Part shown: in pieces, positions 25,004-32,547 of the stretch | Position numbering within the stretch: position 1 is the first letter of the stretch | Layout: each line of letters begins with the position of its first letter | Source of the DNA: Bradyrhizobium sp. 200 | GTDB taxonomy: Bacteria; Pseudomonadota; Alphaproteobacteria; Rhizobiales; Xanthobacteraceae | Direction: 5' to 3' | Length of the DNA stretch: 64,000 nt | NCBI RefSeq assembly: GCF_023100945.1 | Contig: NZ_CP064689.1 | Coordinates: 496,001 to 560,000 of the forward strand | The notes under the pieces: generated by a model | The model's database searches: none | What the model was told of the DNA's origin: nothing | What the model saw: only the letters and a program-made list of their open reading frames with translations | Made by a program: the position numbers and the translations under genes

Positions 25004-25636
25004 ATGAAGCTGCATGGCTATTTCCGCAGCAGCGCGGCATACCGGGTCAGGATCGCGCTGAACCTCAAGGGGTTGTCGACCGATCACCTGCCGCATCACC
25101 TTCGCAAGGGCGAGCAGTGCGCGCCCGCCTATCTTGCCATCAACCCGCAGGGGCTGGTGCCGACGCTGGAGGGTGACGATGGTGCGGTGCTGACCCAGTC
25201 GCTGGCAATCATCGAATGGCTGGACGAGATCCATCCCAATCCGCCGCTATTACCAAAGGATCCGCTGCGCCGCGCCAAGGTGCGTGCGTTTGCCATGGCG
25301 CTCGCCTGCGATACGCATCCCGTGCAAAATCTCAAGGTTCTGGCGCGTTTGCGCCAACTCGGCCTGCCCGAAGAGAAAGTGACGGAATGGGCGGCCTGGG
25401 TGAACCGCGAGGGATTGTCCGCCTGCGAAACGCTGATCGCGGCCGAGGCCGGCCCGTTCTGCTTCGGCGACAAGCCTACCCTTGCCGACCTTTGCCTGAT
25501 CCCCCAGCTTGGGAATGCGCGGCGCTTCGGCGTCGATGTTTCGGCCTGGCCGCGTCTGCTGAAGGCAGAAGCCGCGGCCAGGGAAATGAAGGCGTTTGCC
25601 GACGCCGCGCCGGACAAGCAAGCCGATGCCGAGTAA
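25004..25636 (+). CDS. Maleylpyruvate (maleylacetoacetate) isomerase, zeta-class GST
   Basis: The 210-residue zeta-class glutathione transferase starts with MKLHGYFRSSAAYRVRIALN, which has the SSxxYRVRIALN glutathione site of maleylacetoacetate/maleylpyruvate isomerases. NPQGLVPTLEG and TQSLAIIEWLDE complete the thioredoxin domain. Next to gentisate dioxygenase the expected reaction is glutathione-dependent isomerisation of maleylpyruvate to fumarylpyruvate. GGGAGG lies upstream of the ATG. The stop overlaps the marR start. Confidence 0.9.
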   Translation: MKLHGYFRSSAAYRVRIALNLKGLSTDHLPHHLRKGEQCAPAYLAINPQGLVPTLEGDDGAVLTQSLAIIEWLDEIHPNPPLLPKDPLRRAKVRAFAMALACDTHPVQNLKVLARLRQLGLPEEKVTEWAAWVNREGLSACETLIAAEAGPFCFGDKPTLADLCLIPQLGNARRFGVDVSAWPRLLKAEAAAREMKAFADAAPDKQADAE

Positions 25637-26135
25637 GCCTTCATCCATCACGATGGACGCGGTCTACACCGCGCCCGGCTACCTGTTCCGCCGGATGCAG
25701 CAGATCGCGGTCTCGATCTTCGTCGAGGAATGCCGGGCGTTCGACCTGACGCCGGTGCAATATGCGGCGCTGGTGGCGATCCACACCCATCCCGGCATCG
25801 ACGCCACGCGCCTGTCGGCGGTGATCGCATTCGACCGCTCCACGCTCGGCAATGTGATCGAGCGGCTGGAAAGCAAGGCGCTGATCGAGCGGAAGCCCTC
25901 GCGGGAGGACAAGCGCGTCAAGCTGCTCCATCTGACCAAATCGGGTGCGGCCGTGCTGCGCGATATCATGCCGTCGGTGGAGCACGCGCAGGCGCGGATG
26001 CTGCAGCCCCTGAAGCCGGCTGACCGCAAGACCCTGCTGGCGCTGCTGACGCAACTCGTCGATCTCAACAACGAAGCCTCGCGCGTGCCGCTGCGCGCCG
26101 AAGACGCGCTCGAACATCTTGGGAAATCGAACTGA
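25626..26135 (+). CDS. MarR family transcriptional regulator
   Basis: The 169-residue winged-helix protein has LTPVQYAALVAIHTHPGIDA, then RLSAVIAFDRSTLGNVIERL as recognition region and SREDKRVKLLHLTKSG as the wing. It starts inside the isomerase gene and its stop shares a base with the next start (TGATG), so it is made with the pathway enzymes. It is the likely repressor acting at the GACAGTATACT motifs, released by an aromatic acid or its CoA ester. Confidence 0.88.
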   Translation: MPSKPSSITMDAVYTAPGYLFRRMQQIAVSIFVEECRAFDLTPVQYAALVAIHTHPGIDATRLSAVIAFDRSTLGNVIERLESKALIERKPSREDKRVKLLHLTKSGAAVLRDIMPSVEHAQARMLQPLKPADRKTLLALLTQLVDLNNEASRVPLRAEDALEHLGKSN

Positions 26136-27316
26136 TGGACGCACGGCCGGTCCTGATCGCAGGTGGCGGAATCGGCGGGCTCGCCGCAGCGTTGGGGCTC
26201 GCGCAAAAGGGCATCCGCTCGATCCTGCTGGAAAAGGCTTCGACGCTCGGCGAAATCGGCGCCGGCATCCAGCTTGGGCCCAACGCGTTTCATGCCTTCG
26301 ATTATCTCGGCGTCGGCGAAGCCGCACGAAGCATGGCCGTCTATATCGATCAGCTCCGGCTGATGGATGCGTTGACGGCCGAGGAAATCACCCATGTCGA
26401 TCTCCGCGAGGCGTTTCGCACCCGCTTCGGCAACCCCTATGCGGTGGTGCATCGCGGCGATCTGCACGGCGTATTCCTGCGCGCCTGCGAGAGCCATGAG
26501 CTGATCGAGCTGCGCGTCAGCAGCGAGGTGGTCGGCTACGACCAGGATGGTGCGTCGGTGACGGCGCGGCTATCGAACGGCGAGCGCGTCACGGGGCGGC
26601 TGTTGATCGGCGCCGACGGGCTGTGGTCGAATGTCCGCAAGCAGGTGGTCGCCGACGGGCCGCCGCGGGTGTCGGGACATACGACGTACCGCTCGGTGAT
26701 CCCGACCGAGCAGATGCCGGAAGATCTGCGCTGGAATGCGGCGACGCTGTGGGCCGGGCCGAAATGCCATATCGTGCATTATCCGCTGTCCGGCTGGAAA
26801 GTGTTCAACCTTGTCGTCACCTATCACAACGACGCGCCGGAGCCGGTCGCGGGCAAGCCTGTCAGCGACGAGGAAGTCATGCAGGGCTTTGGCCACGTGC
26901 ATGAGCGCGCGAAGGAGATCATCCGCCACGGCAAGAACTGGCGGCTATGGGTTTTGTGCGATCGCGATCCGGTCGAGCGCTGGGTGGACGGCCGCGTCGC
27001 GCTGCTCGGCGACGCTGCGCATCCGATGCTGCAATATTTCGCGCAAGGCGCCTGCCAGGCGATGGAGGACGCGGTGTGCCTGTCGCATATGCTGTCGCAG
27101 CATGACGATTTCGCCACGGCGCTGGAAGCCTACCGCGCGCAGCGCTTCCTGCGCACCGCCAAGGTGCAGTTGATGTCACGCGCCATCGGCGAACACATCT
27201 ATCACCCCTCGGGTGGACATGCCCGGCTGCGCAACGAGATCATGGGCGCGAAGACGTCGGAAGAGTGGTACGGCGACCTGGCGTGGCTATATGGCGGGAC
27301 GGGGTTGAGGAGTTAG
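26135..27316 (+). CDS. FAD-dependent aromatic hydroxylase, probably 3-hydroxybenzoate 6-monooxygenase
   Basis: This 393-residue class A flavin hydroxylase has GGGIGGLAAALGLAQKG (FAD), DGLWSNVRKQV (the DG motif), and ALLGDAAHPMLQYFAQGACQ with the GD motif. QYFAQGACQAMED is characteristic of salicylate and 3-hydroxybenzoate 6-hydroxylases. With gentisate dioxygenase and the isomerase in the same cluster, conversion of 3-hydroxybenzoate to gentisate with NADH is the best guess. A direct salicylate hydroxylase making catechol is less likely because no catechol genes are near. Confidence 0.85.
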   Translation: MDARPVLIAGGGIGGLAAALGLAQKGIRSILLEKASTLGEIGAGIQLGPNAFHAFDYLGVGEAARSMAVYIDQLRLMDALTAEEITHVDLREAFRTRFGNPYAVVHRGDLHGVFLRACESHELIELRVSSEVVGYDQDGASVTARLSNGERVTGRLLIGADGLWSNVRKQVVADGPPRVSGHTTYRSVIPTEQMPEDLRWNAATLWAGPKCHIVHYPLSGWKVFNLVVTYHNDAPEPVAGKPVSDEEVMQGFGHVHERAKEIIRHGKNWRLWVLCDRDPVERWVDGRVALLGDAAHPMLQYFAQGACQAMEDAVCLSHMLSQHDDFATALEAYRAQRFLRTAKVQLMSRAIGEHIYHPSGGHARLRNEIMGAKTSEEWYGDLAWLYGGTGLRS

Positions 27317-27320
27317 AGGG

Positions 27321-27436
27321 CCGTCATTGCGAGCGGAGCGAAGCAATCCATAGCGCCACAAGTGGAGGAATGGATTGCTTCGTCGCTCCGCTCCCTTGCG
27401 CAAACGCTTCGCGTTTGTCGCAGGCAATGACGAGGC
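27321..27436. repeat. Palindromic intergenic repeat (CGTCATTGCGAG type), second copy
   Basis: CCGTCATTGCGAG, GAAGCAATCCATAGCGCCAC and the later GCAATGACG repeat the family seen at 23746-23832. An extra internal hairpin (GCAAACGC/GCGTTTGT region) makes it longer. It lies between convergent genes. Confidence 0.85.
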
Positions 27437-27438
27437 CA

Positions 27439-29052
27439 CTACATCTTCATCAGCGCCTGGCGGTCGATCTTGCCCGTGCCGGTCTTCGGCAGTTCCCCGA
27501 TGAACCTGATCTCGCGCGGATATTTGTAGGGCAGCAATTTTTCCTTGACGTAGTCCTGCAGCTTCTTCGTGGCGCTGTTCGGATCGAACTCGCCCTTGTT
27601 CATCACCACCACCGCCTTCAGCGTCATACGCCGATCAGGCAGTTCGGCGGCGAAGACCGCGCATTCCCTGATATCGGGGTGCTCGGCGAGGCACAGCTCG
27701 ACCTCGAGCGGGTAGACCCACTGGCCTGATATCTTGACCAGATCGTCGGCGCGGCCGCGGAAGAAATGGAAGCCGTCACTGTCGCGCACGAAGCGGTCGC
27801 CGGTGTAGATCCAGCCGCCCTCACGGATCGTCTCGGCCGATTTGTCCGGCCGGTTCCAGTATAGCGGCGTGTTGGAATCGCCGCGCACCCACAAGATGCC
27901 TTCCTCGTTGTCGCCGACCTCGCGGCCCTCCTTGTCCTTGAGGAGGATTTCATAGCCGGGCACGCGCAGGCCCGCCGCGCCGAGCTTCTTCTGCTCGGGG
28001 CGGTTGGAGAGATAGATGTGTAGCACCTCCGTCGAACCCAGGCCTTCGACGATCTCGAGGCCGGTCAGCGCCTTCCAGCCGTTGAAGACTTCAGCCGACA
28101 GCACCTCGGCGGCCGAGAGCGCCATTCGCAGCGAGGAGAAATCGGCGGCGGCGGCGCCATCGGCCCTGGTCAGCGAGGTGTAGAGCGTCGGCAATCCATA
28201 GAATACCGACGGCCGGTATTTTCCGATCGCCTCGAAGATCGTCGCCGGCTTGGGCTGGCCCGGCAGCAGCAGCGTCGCCGCGCCGACCGAGAACGGGAAG
28301 GTGATGGCGTTGCCAAAACCGTAGGCGAAGAAGATCTTCGGCACCGAGAAACAGATGTCGTCGGGCCCAAGCTTGAGCACGTTGCGCGCGAACGCCTGCT
28401 CGCTATAGGCCATGTCGTGCTGCAGATGCACGATGCCCTTGGGACGTCCGGTCGAGCCGGATGAATACATCCAGAACGCCATCTCATCGCGTTTGGTGTC
28501 CGCTTCCGGCAGATCGGCCGGGAATCCCGGCAGCCATTGCTGCGCAATCAGGGCTTTCGGCACGGCGTGTTCGCCCGCCACGCCGTTGACCACGATGAGG
28601 CTTTGCAGCGGCGTGTCCTTGCAGGCCTCCGCATTGAATCGCGAGGTAAACTCGGCCTCCGCGACCGCTACCGCAGCCCCAGCATCGGAGAGGTAGAATT
28701 GCAGCAGGTCCGGCGGCGTCAGCGTGTTGATCAACAGCGGCACGAAGCCTGACCGCACCGCACCGAAGAACGCCGCCGGATAGGCCGGAGTGTCGTCGAG
28801 GAACATAAGGATGCGGTCGCCGCGCTTCAGGCCGAGCGACTGAAAGCCATGCCCCCATTGCGAAGCCTCGGCGCAGAGCTGCGCGTAAGTGCGTGTGCCG
28901 CCGGGGCCGGTCAGCGCCAGCCGCTCGCCGCGGCCAGCAGCGAGATTGTCGAACAGGATGCGGCTCGCGTTATAATTTTCCGGAATCGAAAAGCCGATCT
29001 CGCGCGCGCCCGGATTGTTGCGGGGGACCATATCGGAAATTTCTAAACTCAT
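27439..29052 (-). CDS. Aryl-CoA ligase (benzoate-CoA ligase family)
   Basis: The 537-residue adenylate-forming enzyme has the P-loop YSSGSTGRPKGIVH, the core WIYTGDRFVRD, and the C-terminal Lys motif TGKIDRQAL. Its start and overall sequence (GFSIPENYNASRILFDNLAAG) fit benzoate/4-hydroxybenzoate/aminobenzoate CoA ligases rather than fatty-acid ligases. It overlaps the upstream flavin monooxygenase by ATGA. That partner resembles enzymes that hydroxylate salicylyl-CoA or anthraniloyl-CoA, so salicylate or anthranilate is the likely substrate. The specific acid is not readable from the sequence. Confidence 0.85.
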   Translation of the reverse strand: MSLEISDMVPRNNPGAREIGFSIPENYNASRILFDNLAAGRGERLALTGPGGTRTYAQLCAEASQWGHGFQSLGLKRGDRILMFLDDTPAYPAAFFGAVRSGFVPLLINTLTPPDLLQFYLSDAGAAVAVAEAEFTSRFNAEACKDTPLQSLIVVNGVAGEHAVPKALIAQQWLPGFPADLPEADTKRDEMAFWMYSSGSTGRPKGIVHLQHDMAYSEQAFARNVLKLGPDDICFSVPKIFFAYGFGNAITFPFSVGAATLLLPGQPKPATIFEAIGKYRPSVFYGLPTLYTSLTRADGAAAADFSSLRMALSAAEVLSAEVFNGWKALTGLEIVEGLGSTEVLHIYLSNRPEQKKLGAAGLRVPGYEILLKDKEGREVGDNEEGILWVRGDSNTPLYWNRPDKSAETIREGGWIYTGDRFVRDSDGFHFFRGRADDLVKISGQWVYPLEVELCLAEHPDIRECAVFAAELPDRRMTLKAVVVMNKGEFDPNSATKKLQDYVKEKLLPYKYPREIRFIGELPKTGTGKIDRQALMKM

Positions 29053-30188
29053 GCTCGGCTCCCGATCTTCTTTTCCGCCTCGTAACGCGCCATGAATTCC
29101 GGCGACATCGCGCGCAGCCGCGCATCCGCGATCCGCCCCGAGCGGGTGATGTAGCTATAGGCAAAATCCATCAAATCGAGCTTCATGTGTTCGGGGAAAT
29201 GTTCATACCAGTCGGCACTGGTACGCGCTGCCGTCACCAGCTTCTGCACGATCGGCTTGCGTTCGGCCTGGTAGCGGGTGAGGGCAGCGGGAATCTCCGT
29301 CTCCGCCTCCAGCGCCTTGGTCAGCGCGATCGCGTCCTCGATCGCGAGGCGAGTGCCCGAGCCGATCGAGAAATGGGCGGTATGCAGGGCATCGCCGATC
29401 AGCACCATGTTGCCGTGCGACCAGTTCTCGTTCCAGATCCAGGGAAAATTGCGCCAGACCGATTTGTTCGACACCAGCGGGTGACCATCCAGCGTCACAG
29501 CAAATATCTCCTCGCAGATCGCCTGCGACTGCTCGATGGTCTTGTGCTCGAAGCCGTAGGCCTGCCAGGTCGCCGCATCGCATTCGACCAGGAACGTGCT
29601 CATGGAGGGTGAATAGCGATAATGATGGGCGTTGAACGACCCCAAATCGGTCTTCACGAAGGTTTGCGACAGCGTGGCAAAGCGCTTGGTGGTGCCATAC
29701 CAGGCGAACTTGTTGGTCGAGTGCGAAACCGAGGCGCCGAATTCTTTCTCAAAACCCCGGCGCACCAGCGAGTTCAGCCCGTCGGCGGCGACGATCAGGT
29801 CGTACCCTTTAAGTTCGGCCAATGACTGGATCGTGGTGTTGTATCGCGCGGCGACTCCCGCCGCGCGCACGCGCTGCTGCAGGATGGTCAAGAGTTCGAG
29901 CCGGCCGATCGAGGAGAAGCCGATGCCGTCGATCTCGACGCTCTGTCCGCGCAGATTGAGCGTGATGTTCTTCCAGCTCTCCATCCGCGGCGCGATGGCG
30001 TCGACGGTCTCGGGATCGTCGGCACGCAGGAATTCCAGCGCCTGTTCGGAGAACACCACGCCAAACCCCCAGGTCGCGCCTTCGGGGTTCTGTTCGAACA
30101 GGTCGATATGCGCGTCCGGATGACGCCGCTTCCAGAGATAGGCGAAATAGAGACCGCCGGGGCCTCCGCCGATGACGGCGATGCGCAC
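29049..30188 (-). CDS. FAD monooxygenase, salicylyl-CoA 5-hydroxylase / anthraniloyl-CoA monooxygenase N-domain type
   Basis: The product is 379 residues. MRIAVIGGGPGGLYFAYLWK binds FAD, VAADGLNSLVR is the DG motif, and MVLIGDALHTAHFSIGSGTR is the GD motif. The ATWGFGVVFSEQAL stretch and the HTAHFSIGSGTRLAIEDA ending are characteristic of the flavin half of anthraniloyl-CoA monooxygenase and of salicylyl-CoA hydroxylase. The C-terminal old-yellow-enzyme half of the roughly 770-residue anthraniloyl-CoA enzyme is absent, so simple 5-hydroxylation of an aryl-CoA is favoured. GGGAGGAA precedes the ATG. Coupled to the ligase. Confidence 0.78.
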   Translation of the reverse strand: MRIAVIGGGPGGLYFAYLWKRRHPDAHIDLFEQNPEGATWGFGVVFSEQALEFLRADDPETVDAIAPRMESWKNITLNLRGQSVEIDGIGFSSIGRLELLTILQQRVRAAGVAARYNTTIQSLAELKGYDLIVAADGLNSLVRRGFEKEFGASVSHSTNKFAWYGTTKRFATLSQTFVKTDLGSFNAHHYRYSPSMSTFLVECDAATWQAYGFEHKTIEQSQAICEEIFAVTLDGHPLVSNKSVWRNFPWIWNENWSHGNMVLIGDALHTAHFSIGSGTRLAIEDAIALTKALEAETEIPAALTRYQAERKPIVQKLVTAARTSADWYEHFPEHMKLDLMDFAYSYITRSGRIADARLRAMSPEFMARYEAEKKIGSRA

Positions 30189-30203
30189 GTCTTCCTCCCA
30201 ATC

Positions 30204-30215
30204 GACAGTATACTG
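30204..30215. promoter_or_regulatory. Second probable MarR operator (CAGTATACTG)
   Basis: CAGTATACTG at 30206-30215 is a perfect 10-bp palindrome, 18 bases upstream of the monooxygenase start, and GACAGTATACT (30204-30214) is identical to the motif at 24930-24940. It would sit close to the transcription start of the monooxygenase/ligase operon. The rest of the intergenic region up to 30414 shows nothing else recognisable. Confidence 0.65.
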
Positions 30216-30414
30216 ATTAATTTGGGTCGGAGACTAATCCGCGCTGGAAATTTGCGCTACAGAAAAATAATGAGTCAACGAGGCTGACGCCCGGTCCTGA
30301 CTGTGTCGGGATCGGGTGCCAATGGCCCTGTTTCGCCGGCCGGTTCTGTCCGCGAACGGTTGTCCGCTCTGCGGTGGGCCGGCTTGACCTGGTGTGATGG
30401 AAACCGCTTGCGGC

Positions 30415-30624
30415 TCAGTTGCAGCGGCGAACCTTCACGCCGTTCACCCACACGGTCTTGCAAACCACGGCAGGCTTGCGGACGACGACCGCGCCTCGCG
30501 GTCCGGCGCAGCCGGCACGGACGACGCCATCGGCACAGACCACCGCGTTGGCCTCGCTCGACTCAAATGTCATGGTGGCGCCAAAGGCGAACAGGGCGGA
30601 TGCAATGATCAAAAGGGAACGCAT
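30415..30624 (-). CDS. Small exported cysteine-containing protein
   Basis: This is a 69-residue protein with a signal peptide (MRSLLIIASALFAFGATMTF, probable cut after SSEANA). The mature part is about 43 residues with four cysteines (VVCADG, AGCAGP, VVCKTV and the final RRCN), so two disulfides are likely. It is basic. GGGAG lies upstream of the ATG. Similar tiny secreted proteins are common in Bradyrhizobium; their function is unknown. Confidence 0.7.
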   Translation of the reverse strand: MRSLLIIASALFAFGATMTFESSEANAVVCADGVVRAGCAGPRGAVVVRKPAVVCKTVWVNGVKVRRCN

Positions 30625-30772
30625 GTAGGTCTCCCGGACTGGTGCTGGTTGATGTTCAGGTTTTGAAATTTTTCACTCGAAAGTTTCTTCAAGGTTCTGC
30701 GGATGCCTGTCGCGACGTGCTTGCACGCCGATCTCGTTTCGGTTGACGGCGGCATGAACGCCAACCATCCCC

Positions 30773-30997
30773 TCATTTCTTCTCGGCGGCGGCCAAAACC
30801 TTCTTGCAAGCCGGCGTGATCTTGTCGCTCTCCTTGGCGAGGCAGGCGATGATGCGTCCGCCGCCCGGGGTGACGCCTTTGCAATATTTCTCGTAGTCGC
30901 CCATGCAGGCGCTGCGCTGTTCGGCGGTCAACTCCTGTGAGAAAGCGGCCTGCGACATGCAGAGCATGGCGGTGGCGGTCAGGATGGTGCGTAGCAT
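30773..30997 (-). CDS. Small exported protein with one GLG1-type cysteine-rich repeat
   Basis: The product is 74 residues from MLRTILTATAMLCMSQAAFS, a signal peptide followed by a single repeat: RSACMGDYEKYCKGVTPGGG, then IACLAKESDKITPACKKVL. The four-cysteine spacing matches the cysteine-rich repeat known from Golgi GLG1 (PF00839), found also in alphaproteobacterial periplasmic proteins. AGGGAGAAG precedes the ATG; longer starts lack a ribosome site and a clean signal. It is closely similar to the third repeat of the larger protein encoded at 31541-32344. Confidence 0.75.
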   Translation of the reverse strand: MLRTILTATAMLCMSQAAFSQELTAEQRSACMGDYEKYCKGVTPGGGRIIACLAKESDKITPACKKVLAAAEKK

Positions 30998-31134
30998 CGG
31001 TCTTCTCCCTTTCGTGGTGGCCGCCGAGTTGAGATGAGTATCCGCGGATCGGGGCAGCGGCCTTCTTGCTTGTTGATCGCGGAACCGCTGTAGTGACGCT
31101 CTCATTCATCGCAGGGAAAACCCAAGGAAAATCC

Positions 31135-31494
31135 ATGGCGCACGTCAGGGCCAAATGGCTGGTGTTCTATTCCGAACATGTCGAGCCGGTCTCCAAGGAA
31201 ATATTCTCTCACGTCGAGAAGATGATCATCGGGACGTTGATCGTATCGGCCGGCGCGCATGTCTCAAGCAATGAGCCGGCGATCGAACTGTTCGGATATG
31301 TGCGCCATGGTCTCGTCGGCCGCGGCGTCATGTTGTTCGGCGTCATTCTCCTGCTGCTGAACTTCGTCGACGGTCTCTACAAGCTTGCCAAGCTCAATTG
31401 GCATATTGCTTACCAAACCGTGATGGCGGTCCTTTATGTCGCGCTTTCGATACGGCTCATTCAGCTCATCCTCGCCTTTCGCGGCGGCGATTGA
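31135..31494 (+). CDS. Hypothetical inner-membrane protein
   Basis: The 119-residue protein has a soluble N-terminus (MAHVRAKWLVFYSEHVEPVS) and three hydrophobic segments: MIIGTLIVSAGA, VMLFGVILLLLNFVDGLYKL and YQTVMAVLYVALSIRLIQLI. AAGGAAAA before the ATG supports this start. No family is recognised. It lies on the opposite strand between the two cysteine-rich-repeat genes. Confidence 0.6.
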   Translation: MAHVRAKWLVFYSEHVEPVSKEIFSHVEKMIIGTLIVSAGAHVSSNEPAIELFGYVRHGLVGRGVMLFGVILLLLNFVDGLYKLAKLNWHIAYQTVMAVLYVALSIRLIQLILAFRGGD

Positions 31495-31540
31495 CCGGCG
31501 GTCCCCGGATCGATGAAGGACCGCCGCAGGGCGCGCGTGA

Positions 31541-32344
31541 TTATCGTGCCGCGAACTGGGACAGAACGTCCTTGCAGGCCGGCGAAAGCTGGGCGGCATT
31601 GGTCGCCAGGCACTGCACGATCCGGCCGCCGCCCGGCGCCACGCCGCCGCAAATCGAGCGAACGTCGGCGCCGCAGGCCGAACGCAGCACGAACAGTTCT
31701 TCACGCGGTCGCATCGGCCGCAGCGCGATTACGGCCGGTGCCGCCGGTGCTGTGGCAGCCGCTCCCGCTGCAGCCGGAGCCGCTCCCGCGGACCCGCCCG
31801 AAGCGGCGGAGACGGCTTTCTCGCAGCCGGCCGAGAGTTTCGCCTTGTTCTTTTCCAAGCATTGCAGCGCCGGCGCGCCACCGGTCGGCACGCCCGCGCA
31901 GACCTTCGGATAATCGGAGCGGCATGCACTGCGGATGGCGGAAATCTGTGCGCTGCTCGGCTGTCCGGTTGCGGGGGCTGCGGCGGATTTCGCCGGCGCT
32001 GCTGTTGCAGCCGCGGGCGCCGCCGTTGCGGCTGCAGGCGCTGCAGATTTCGGCGCCGCAGTTTCGGCCGGCTTGGCCGCCGCAGGCGCTTCCGCGGCGC
32101 GCACCGCGCTCTGGCAGTTCGACGAGAGGCTCGACATGTTCTTCTGCAGGCATTGCAGCGAAGCCTCGCCGCCCGGCGGTATGCTGGAGCAATGTGCCAT
32201 GTAATCGGAGCTGCACTGCGATTTGATCGCGTCGCGTTGCGCCTGGCTCGGCGCTTGCGCCAGCGCGGGCGCTGCAGTTGCGAATAGAATGGCTGCCGCC
32301 AGTAACGGTCCAGGCTTACTCGCGCGCATCAACGTGTTGATCAT
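31541..32344 (-). CDS. Exported protein with three GLG1-type cysteine-rich repeats and Ala/Pro linkers
   Basis: The product is 267 residues from MINTLMRASKPG, with a signal peptide ending ALAQA. Three four-cysteine repeats follow: KSQCSSDYMAHCSSIPPGGE, RSACRSDYPKVCAGVPTGGA and RSACGADVRSICGGVAPGGG, each with a downstream CL...C pair. Long Ala/Pro/Lys linkers separate them. The design suggests an extended periplasmic or surface protein with disulfide-stabilised modules. The linkers are low-complexity, so exact domain edges are soft. Function unknown. Confidence 0.78.
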   Translation of the reverse strand: MINTLMRASKPGPLLAAAILFATAAPALAQAPSQAQRDAIKSQCSSDYMAHCSSIPPGGEASLQCLQKNMSSLSSNCQSAVRAAEAPAAAKPAETAAPKSAAPAAATAAPAAATAAPAKSAAAPATGQPSSAQISAIRSACRSDYPKVCAGVPTGGAPALQCLEKNKAKLSAGCEKAVSAASGGSAGAAPAAAGAAATAPAAPAVIALRPMRPREELFVLRSACGADVRSICGGVAPGGGRIVQCLATNAAQLSPACKDVLSQFAAR

Positions 32345-32547
32345 TTGAATAAATCCTTTTGTCGTCGCCGGAAGCCACCGCTTCGACCGAAGTGAACTCT
32401 CGAATGTGCCTAAAGTAAAAAATCGGGCCGCATCATTTTCGCTTTCCGGTTCCGCTGCAAGCGGATTGTTGCTATTTTCATGGGATGGCGGAAAGCCGAT
32501 TTCTGAATAATGCCTTTTCCAGAACAAAACCGATTGAGGCACCAAAA

